A DNA stretch of 15,653 bases from Anaeroplasmataceae bacterium (lineage in GTDB: Bacteria > Bacillota_I > Bacilli_A > Acholeplasmatales > Anaeroplasmataceae): contig JAIDMV010000298.1 of assembly GCA_029050385.1 (NCBI GenBank), positions 1-15,653 of the forward strand, in the 5' to 3' direction. Made by a program: the position numbers and the translations under genes. The notes beneath the pieces were generated by a model. It was not told the origin of the DNA, made no database searches, and saw only the letters and a program-made list of their open reading frames with translations. This document shows, in pieces, positions 1 through 7,100 of this stretch. Position 1 is the stretch's first letter; each line of letters opens with the position of its first letter.

Positions 1-873
1 ATAAGAGACTGGTTTATTTGGGTGATTTTTTTCTATATACCGCAAAATAGGGTAGAAGCCTCCAATAGTTTTCCCTGTTTTTTGATCATTACCACCAATG
101 ATGAGTTTATTCTTGTAGGTTCTAAAATATAAATCTCCTTCTTCACATCCAATAGCGTTGAAATCTTTATCCTTCTTTATATCCTCAACTACTGCAACAT
201 AAGATTTCTTTTGAGTTAATTTTAGAGGATATAATCCTTTTAATCTTAAAAATGGATATCCTGTAGCAACAATGATATGCTTAGCCTTTATATGGTTTTT
301 ATCTGTATATGCAGTCTGATTTTTAATTTTAACAATCTTAGTGTTTTCATAAACTATAAAATTATCTAACATATTAGAAATTAGCTTTAATGGATTCATT
401 TGTGCTTGGTTAGAAAAACAAATTGCATAATCATCTTCTATGCTTGGAGTATATCCCAAACTTTTAATAGAAAGATACTCTTCTTCTAGCTTTGATTGGT
501 TATTCTTAAAATATTTATAAGAATTAACTCTTTCAAAGTCAAACTCATAAATTGCAGAAAGTTTTTCATATTCTTCAATCGCATTTAAGTTGGTTTCCAA
601 ATAAAGCTTAGCTGTAGTCTTTCCAAATCTATGAATCAAATCTTTATAATAAACATCTTGTAAAGCCGTAATGACAGCTGTGGTTTTACCAGTTCTTGAA
701 CTAGCAATCTGGTCTGCTTCTACTAACATAACCTTGAAATGCTTTGAAAGATAATATGCAGTTAATATCCCACATATTCCTCCTCCAATAACAAGAACAT
801 CTGTACTCATATCTTCCTGTAAAGAAGCAAATGATTTCTTTGCTTGTTTTTCCCATATAGTTCTCTGCATCAT
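1..873 (-). CDS. FAD-dependent oxidoreductase (DAO family), N-terminal part, cut by window edge
   Basis: Not a complete ORF in the window: translation from ATG at 873 runs 291 codons without a stop to base 1. Near residues 25-50 it shows a Rossmann dinucleotide motif (VLVIGGGICGILTAYYLSKH) followed by a strand ending in Glu (VMLVEA), the usual FAD-binding start of glycine/D-amino-acid-oxidase-like (DAO) proteins. The next stretch, SSRTGKTTAVITAL and then DLIHRFGKTTAKLYLETN, resembles the Bacillota FAD oxidoreductases that often carry a C-terminal Rieske [2Fe-2S] domain; whether this one does lies outside the window. Further in, HIIVATGYPF is a typical second FAD-contacting segment. The ATG at 873 has an AAAGG ribosome site 6 nt upstream; a second ATG follows at 870. 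The substrate cannot be told. It is on the same strand as the Fic gene but separated from it by a terminator. Confidence 0.85.
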   Translation of the reverse strand, partial: MMQRTIWEKQAKKSFASLQEDMSTDVLVIGGGICGILTAYYLSKHFKVMLVEADQIASSRTGKTTAVITALQDVYYKDLIHRFGKTTAKLYLETNLNAIEEYEKLSAIYEFDFERVNSYKYFKNNQSKLEEEYLSIKSLGYTPSIEDDYAICFSNQAQMNPLKLISNMLDNFIVYENTKIVKIKNQTAYTDKNHIKAKHIIVATGYPFLRLKGLYPLKLTQKKSYVAVVEDIKKDKDFNAIGCEEGDLYFRTYKNKLIIGGNDQKTGKTIGGFYPILRYIEKNHPNKPVSY

Positions 874-919
874 ATCACACCTTTAAAGTCACTATTTATG
901 TTTTACTTATAAATTTGAT

Positions 920-947
920 ATTATGCATAAAATAATTCAAGACTCAA
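920..947 (-). promoter_or_regulatory. Possible sigma-A promoter for the FAD oxidoreductase
   Basis: On the minus strand, TTGAGT (947-942) is followed after 16 nt by CATAAT (925-920), about 47 nt before the ATG at 873. The match is moderate and the region is AT-rich, so this is tentative. It lies just downstream of the Fic terminator, where an independent promoter is expected. Confidence 0.35.
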
Positions 948-990
948 AATCATTAATTGAATATGACATTAAAATCTAGAAATAATAAAT

Positions 991-1019
991 AAAATTGCCG
1001 CAAGCATTACGACAATTTC
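991..1019 (-). terminator. Intrinsic terminator of the Fic gene
   Basis: On the minus strand a 9-bp stem (AAATTGTCG with CGGCAATTT, one G-U pair) closes a 9-nt loop and is followed by a T-rich run (TTTATTTATTATTT). It begins 11 nt past the Fic stop codon. The 874-1030 gap otherwise holds only the tentative promoter for the next gene. Confidence 0.7.
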
Positions 1020-1030
1020 ATATCAAATTA

Positions 1031-2086
1031 TTACCATTTTTTCATCAATTCATATAAGAATAAATTTTTATATATTTTTTCTTTTCCAATTTGCTCGGAA
1101 ACCAAAATGCCAGCAACCTCTAAGTCATGTAAATATTTTGTGGCTGTATTTCTTGAAATCCCTAAATTATTCCTGAAATATTCATTTTTGGTGTAAAAAT
1201 CAAAAAATAGATAATTCACTAATTCCTGAGAATATAACTTAGGGCATTTTTCTTTAATTACTTCTGCACATATGTTCATATATTCTCTAAAGTTTTTTAT
1301 GAATTCGATTGTAAAAATCGACATTTCTTCTACACCTTTTATCATATATAATATATATTCTTTAATATACTTAATATCTATTCTTGCATTATGAAGACAC
1401 TGATAGTACTCTTTTTTATTATTATTTATATATTTTGATAGATATAAGATAGGCAAAGTGATTTTCTTTTTAAGAACTAAATATAATATATTTAAAATCC
1501 TACCCGTTCTACCATTTCCATCATGAAATGGATGGATGGATTCAAATTGATAATGAATTAAAGCCATCTTGATGATTGGATCGGAATCTTCCATTTCGTC
1601 ATAGTTCATATATTTCTCTAAATTCAAAAGATACTCTCTTATTTCATTTTCACCTTGAGAGGGAGTATGTAAGATTTCACCCGTTTTAGTATTTTTAATA
1701 ACAGTCCCTGGAATCTTTCTTACTCCTCCAATGTTTGGCTCTATAATATGATGAATATTCTCGAGCATCTTAGTAGAAATAAACTCATTTTTCTTTACAA
1801 AATCAAATCCATTTAAAAGCGCTTGTCTATAATTTACAACTTCTTTTGATGCTAGATTATTTTCTTTCAAGGTTATTTCCTTAAAAATTTCATCAAATGT
1901 TGTAACTATATTTTCAATTTCACTTGATTCCTTTGCTTCTCCTAAAATAACCGCATTTAAAATAATATTGGGATTAGGCATCAAATTTACTAGACCATTT
2001 AACTCACCTATCTTATTATTTGCTTGACTCAATGCTTTAAGTATATCTATATCATTATAATTATATTCAAATGGCAAATTGTGCAC
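1031..2086 (-). CDS. Fic/DOC family AMP-transferase with N-terminal inhibitory helix and C-terminal winged helix
   Basis: Fic proteins usually move AMP from ATP onto hydroxyl side chains of target proteins. The full catalytic motif is present at residues 185-196, HPFHDGNGRTGR, with the catalytic His185 and the phosphate-binding GNGR. An N-terminal S-S-E-I-E-N at 54-59 fits the (S/T)xxxE(G/N) inhibitory motif, placing it in class II (self-inhibited by the Glu finger, here Glu58). A substrate-flap-like segment, KIPGTVIKNTKTGEI, lies at about 124-138. Residues about 286-345 (NLGISRNTATKYLHDLEVAG) form a winged helix-turn-helix typical of Fic proteins with a DNA-binding tail. Length 351 is normal. 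The start is GTG at 2086; no Shine-Dalgarno site is seen, and no in-frame ATG/GTG/TTG was found in the roughly 35 nt checked upstream. The N-terminus aligns with the usual Fic_N region, so the gene looks complete. No antitoxin gene is adjacent, as expected for class II. The protein target is unknown. Confidence 0.9.
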   Translation of the reverse strand: MHNLPFEYNYNDIDILKALSQANNKIGELNGLVNLMPNPNIILNAVILGEAKESSEIENIVTTFDEIFKEITLKENNLASKEVVNYRQALLNGFDFVKKNEFISTKMLENIHHIIEPNIGGVRKIPGTVIKNTKTGEILHTPSQGENEIREYLLNLEKYMNYDEMEDSDPIIKMALIHYQFESIHPFHDGNGRTGRILNILYLVLKKKITLPILYLSKYINNNKKEYYQCLHNARIDIKYIKEYILYMIKGVEEMSIFTIEFIKNFREYMNICAEVIKEKCPKLYSQELVNYLFFDFYTKNEYFRNNLGISRNTATKYLHDLEVAGILVSEQIGKEKIYKNLFLYELMKKW

Positions 2087-2105
2087 ATAATCAATACGTG
2101 CACAA
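2079..2105. promoter_or_regulatory. Perfect inverted repeat over the Fic start codon (possible operator)
   Basis: TTGTGCAC (2079-2086) and GTGCACAA (2098-2105) form perfect 8-bp arms 11 nt apart, so the half-sites repeat every 19 bp. Each arm contains the palindrome GTGCAC. The left arm, read on the minus strand, contains the Fic GTG start codon. The repeat lies between the divergent Fic and PBP genes. A homodimeric regulator could bind it, possibly the winged helix of the Fic protein itself; that is inference. Confidence 0.5.
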
Positions 2106-2160
2106 AAATTGTTTTCATAACTTAAAATTTTCTTTCAAATGACCTATTCCATAGCTTTAC

Positions 2161-2188
2161 TTTACAAAGAAGGATTATCTTCTATTTA
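2161..2188 (+). promoter_or_regulatory. Possible promoter of the PBP gene
   Basis: TTTACA (2161-2166) and TATTTA (2183-2188) are spaced by 16 nt, about 60 nt before the preferred PBP start. Both boxes deviate from consensus in a very AT-rich stretch, so the call is weak. Confidence 0.25.
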
Positions 2189-2249
2189 TGAAAACTCAAA
2201 TTCACGGATAAAATTCTATGAATTTCAAATAATAAAAATGGTGATTATA

Positions 2250-3944
2250 ATGAAAAAAAAGATCATTATTTCTATCTCTATAATTTTCATTTTTTTCGTC
2301 TTATTTTTATTCTTTTTTCAGCCTATAGATTCTATACAAGATTTACACACATCACCAGAAATTTCTATTTTAGATGCAGAAAATGAAGAAATACTACACT
2401 TGATTCAAGATCACAAAACCACTCCTATCGATATAACAAAAATGAAAGAACAAAATATTGCCATACTATTAGACATAGAAGATAAAGATTTTTATCAGCA
2501 TAGTGGTTTTAATCTAAATAGAATATTCAAAACAATTTTTACTAACATTAAAAACAAAGAAAGTAATGGTGCTTCTACTATTACACAACAATATATTAAA
2601 AATGTTTATTTAAATAATAAAAAAAGTTTTGGCAGAAAATTAAAAGAACTATATTATGCAATAAAGCTAGAACAAGTAGCGAGTAAGGAAGAAATACTCA
2701 CCGGATACTTAAATTGCATATATTTAGGACATGACATATATGGCATTGCGAATGCTTCTAAATACTACTTCAATACAAGCTATACAGATTTAAGTATAAG
2801 CCAAATGACAACTCTTGTTGCGTTATTGAATGCTCCTTCTTATTACAGCAACAACTTAGAGGAATTAGAAAATAAAAAAAACTCATTATTAAACACTTTA
2901 TTTCATGATGGTATCATTAACGAAGAGGAATACCATAAAGCTTTAGATCCTATTGAGTTTCGGATAACATCTCATCTGTATAATAGTAATCTTCTTTATT
3001 ATACTGATGGAGTAATGAAGGAATTTAATTCATTAAACTTAAATTCAAAGTTTAATAAAACCATAACTATAAAAACAAGATACAATAATAAAATGAATCG
3101 ACTGCATTTCCAATCCACTGCCAATTATGCAAGTATTGCTGTAGATAAAGATGGTTATATTCTATCTATGATAGGTGATAAAAACTATTCCGCATCTAGC
3201 TTCAATATAGCTACACAAGGCACTCGAGACATTGGATCTACAATTAAACCTCTCTTGTATTATGAAGCGTTAAAATGCGGATTTACCCCCTCTACGACTT
3301 ATTATAGTGCTCCTTATACCTTCTCCTACCATAATGAGCTTGTAACAATAAAAAACAATGCTTCGATTTATCCTTATAAAAATATAACTATGAGAGAGGC
3401 ATTGGCTACCTCAGATAATATTTATGCTATTAAAACACATCAAGCTTTAGGCTTTAAAACACTCGCAAATCATTTTAAAACTTACAATATAGAAGCAAAT
3501 AGTTTACCCTCACTTGCATTAGGGAGTGTTGGTATGAGTTTATATGATTTAACTAGAATATACTCTCAATTTTTTACTGAAGGAGTTTATTTAGAATTTA
3601 AATATATTGTTTCTGTTTGTAGAGAGGAACAAATGATTTATGCTAGAACCTTTAATCATAAAAAATATGGAGAGACTGAATATTTTAAAACTATAAAGAA
3701 CCTAATGTCTTCTGTCTTTGATTCTAGCATTCCTCATGCAACAGCAGCTTCCATCAGCAGTCAATTAAAAACAAAATGCTATGGGAAAAGTGGATTAACT
3801 GACTATGACTCTTATATGATAGGTTTTAATGATGATATTTTAGTGGGCGTATGGGCAGGTTATTTAGACAATAAGTTACTAGAAGATACTTCTACAAAAA
3901 GACTTCCGAAAGAGATTTTTGTAAAACTTTTAAATGCATATTAG
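2250..3944 (+). CDS. Class A penicillin-binding protein (GT51 transglycosylase + transpeptidase)
   Basis: A bifunctional cell-wall synthase: it polymerises lipid II into glycan strands and crosslinks stem peptides outside the membrane. Numbering is from ATG 2250 (564 aa). This start has GGTGAT 4 nt upstream and puts a positively charged MKKK directly before one membrane segment (about residues 4-24). Earlier in-frame ATGs at 2139 and 2238 would add a non-hydrophobic tail with no ribosome site. GT51 motifs: EDKDFYQH with catalytic Glu77, GASTITQQ near 107-114, KLKELYYAIKLEQ near 131-143, and YLNCIYLG near 153-160. Transpeptidase motifs: STIK (Ser330 nucleophile, Lys333), SDN (388-390) and KSG (513-515). 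All catalytic motifs are present, yet the protein is short for the class (usually about 650-900 aa), with no C-terminal extension. It stands alone, convergent with the lyase gene. Confidence 0.9.
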   Translation: MKKKIIISISIIFIFFVLFLFFFQPIDSIQDLHTSPEISILDAENEEILHLIQDHKTTPIDITKMKEQNIAILLDIEDKDFYQHSGFNLNRIFKTIFTNIKNKESNGASTITQQYIKNVYLNNKKSFGRKLKELYYAIKLEQVASKEEILTGYLNCIYLGHDIYGIANASKYYFNTSYTDLSISQMTTLVALLNAPSYYSNNLEELENKKNSLLNTLFHDGIINEEEYHKALDPIEFRITSHLYNSNLLYYTDGVMKEFNSLNLNSKFNKTITIKTRYNNKMNRLHFQSTANYASIAVDKDGYILSMIGDKNYSASSFNIATQGTRDIGSTIKPLLYYEALKCGFTPSTTYYSAPYTFSYHNELVTIKNNASIYPYKNITMREALATSDNIYAIKTHQALGFKTLANHFKTYNIEANSLPSLALGSVGMSLYDLTRIYSQFFTEGVYLEFKYIVSVCREEQMIYARTFNHKKYGETEYFKTIKNLMSSVFDSSIPHATAASISSQLKTKCYGKSGLTDYDSYMIGFNDDILVGVWAGYLDNKLLEDTSTKRLPKEIFVKLLNAY

Positions 3945-4074
3945 AAGAGGATTGAAAAGCTTATAACGATATGTATAATAAAAACGTGACCTTCCTCTCT
4001 CTTAAATATTAAGAAAAAGTGCCTTCATAATTTTACAGAGGTTAAAAGCTTCTATTTCTTATTTTTAGTAGATA

Positions 4075-4112
4075 AAAAAAGCTATGAAATTCTAAAAAAT
4101 CATAGCTTTTTT
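4075..4112. terminator. Bidirectional intrinsic terminator
   Basis: GCTATGA (4081-4087) pairs with TCATAGC (4100-4106) around a 12-nt loop. An A-tract on the left and a T-tract on the right extend the stem and give a T-run on both strands. It can stop the PBP transcript (plus) and the lyase transcript (minus), whose stop codon lies 15 nt away. The rest of 3945-4126 shows no gene. Confidence 0.85.
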
Positions 4113-4126
4113 ATTTGGTTTAAATA

Positions 4127-7100
4127 TTATGCATCATATTTTAGTGAACCGTAACCATATATTTCTAACTTGGTAATATTATATGTTTTTTGATTACTAT
4201 CACCTTTTGAACAGGTGCATTCAATCTTAATATATACTTCTCCACTAATTGCAGATGCAGGTTCAATAGTGAAATCCATAGTTTTTGAAGAGAATCCATT
4301 TTCTGATGAAACTTCTGTCCAATTTGTTTTATCTGTTGAATAAGAAATCTTATATCCACTTGTTCCCTTATCTCCAACGCTTACAGACATAACAATCTTA
4401 GTTGGATTTTTAATCTTAAACTTAGATGTGTAAATCAATGGATGATTTACAGATACTTTAGTAGGATCACCTTCAACTTCAAAATAGGTATCACTTGCTG
4501 AATTTACTAATAGTCTTGCTTCGCCTATTTCTTCAAGCTGTTGTAAAACATTTTGTAGCTTAGCATAATTTTGTACTTTTGCTTTTTGAGCAGCAGTTAA
4601 TGCTTTATAAGCCGTATCTGCTGCATAAATTGCATCAGCATCATCGACACTTGCAGAAGCAGGAAGAGCGGAAATCATTAAATCAACGCGTGCAACGTAA
4701 ACATCAGAAATAGCTTCTGTATCAGCTATTAATAATTTTTGTTCAGGAGTAAGTTCATTATACGCCTCAATTACAGCTTCACAAGACTCTAAACTTGTTA
4801 AATCAACTGATTCTAATAATGTAGTTACATTATCAATTGCTTCTAAGTCAGCATATAATGCCTCAGCATCAAATAGCTTTTGTCTATTTGTAATCTTGGT
4901 CTTATCTGTTGCAGATAAAGCATTATATTCATTTCTTGCTGCTACTATTGCATCTTTTGATGCTAATGTAACTTCACCAATCGCATCAATCTTAGCAATA
5001 CATGAATCAATTGCATAAGTAGCAAATGCTGCTTCAGCATCTGTCAAAGTTTTTAAGTTACTAATCTTAACAGAACTATCTGTCTTAGTTAGTGTGTTAT
5101 ATGCTGCTCTTGCAGAAGATATAGCACTACCACTATTTGCATCAACCGTTCCAATAGCGTTAATTAAGCCTTCAACATATGTAACACCTGCAGTCAAATA
5201 ATTTGAATATGCAGTTGTCACTTTAGCATAAGAAGCACTCACTCTTGTCTTTAATTCAGGGCTTAAGTTCTTATATGCTTCTTTTGCTGAATTGATAGCT
5301 GATAAACAAGAATCAGTGTATGTAATAGTTGTAGGAATATTATTTACCTTAGTCTCAAATTCAGCAATGTATTGTTGATTCAATTCTTCAGAGTTGTATT
5401 CTTCAAATTGAATAGAAGTAATTGTTAAATCTTTAAATGTACCCATAGTAACCTTCTTAGCATCACCTGGCTGGAAGTTTACTGGCTGAATCATATAAGT
5501 TCCTGGTGCTAATACAACTGATCCATTTCCCTCTAGCATAGCCACACCTGCTTCATTACAAAGCACAGCATCTTCATTACAAGATATAGTTACTGTTGCA
5601 GCTCTATCTAACTTAAATGCATAAACAGCCTTATTCATCTTACCTGGTTCAAGTGTGCTAGGATATGTTGTAATGTTGTGTACTGTTGTTCCAGATGGCA
5701 ATAATGAGATGTCGCTCATAGTAACATCTGTCATTGCTACTGGATGATCTTTACTAACACCTGTCTTAGAAGCAATTGCTTTTCTAGCAAGAGTTGCATC
5801 TGTTTGTAATACATAATCTCCTGTAGGAATATATGATTGAGCAGGATTTGTATCAAATGCATTATAACTAATTCCTGCAGAACTAAATTGACAATTATTT
5901 GAAACTTTTTGAGTCTTATCAGTTACTACTGTAGCTAAAGATCCCTTATTAGATAAATAGCTTGCAACAGAATCCTTATAGCTCTTAATTGCACCACCTT
6001 CAACTGCAGTTGGGCTCTTACACATATAGAACATATTGTATTCTGAGAAAATATAAGAATTAGCTCTTGTGTTCATTGCATAATCTGTTTGACCAATAAA
6101 TGCATTGTTATACATATGAATATTTGCATTACGTGCAAGTGGTCCTCTAGCCTTACATAAATACCATAAGTTATGGTGATAAGTTAAATTAAATTGTAAA
6201 GATGAATCAGAAGAACCAACTAAGTTTGTTTTATGACATCCTTCAAAGTAATTATAGCTACAAGTGAAATATTGACCTCTCTTAAAGTCACAAGAACCAT
6301 CTCCCTCTGACTTATCAGATTCAGAAGGATTAGAAATATCAGGTCCGTAGAATTCATTATTATGAATCCAACATCTTTCTACACTTGCAGTAAGAATTGA
6401 GTTTGTATTTGCTGAAGCTTGAACACCCTCCATACCAATAGCATCTTCAGGAGTATTGATGAATTTTAAATTTCTAACCTCAAAGCTCTTACCTAAGTCT
6501 GGAGCTGAGCTTTCAGCCATATAATGGAATCCCCATCCATCAATAACAGAATCTTCTCCTACACCCTCTAGTGTAACATCCTTACCTGATTTCATACGAG
6601 CCATATGACCATTATCTTTATCTGTTCCACCATTATCAACGGATGCGTGAATAGTTAAACCTTCAATTTTTGGAGCAGAAGCTGCATTAAATGTAGCTTT
6701 TTTATATAAGCCAGTATTAGATACACATCCAACAAATCTTACTACTAGCGGAATATCATTCTCAGCTAATAAGCGAATAATACCTTGGTTTGTATTAGGT
6801 TTACCACCATTACTTGTTACTCCGCCGCCTGTATCTTGACCAACAGAGTTCAAGATATTACCAATACCCTTAACAGTTACGCCTTTATAAGATAATGTAA
6901 TATCATTCTTATTTTGATCAGTTACCCAAAGAACAATTGCATTCTTCTTTAACGAACCATCATCATTATAAGCACCAACACCATCTGTATAATTGAAGTG
7001 TGCGAAACCAGAGCGGTCATAAGCTCCTACATTAAATGTAGCAGTTGATGGATTAGCATTTGTAGTTCCAACAGGAAGCACAGTTGCTTCATAAGAGCCA

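Noticed and set aside
2139..2249. N-terminal extension of the PBP from ATG 2139
   Set aside because: It would place 37 soluble residues before the membrane segment with no ribosome site; ATG 2250 has GGTGAT upstream and gives a standard cytoplasmic-tail/membrane start.
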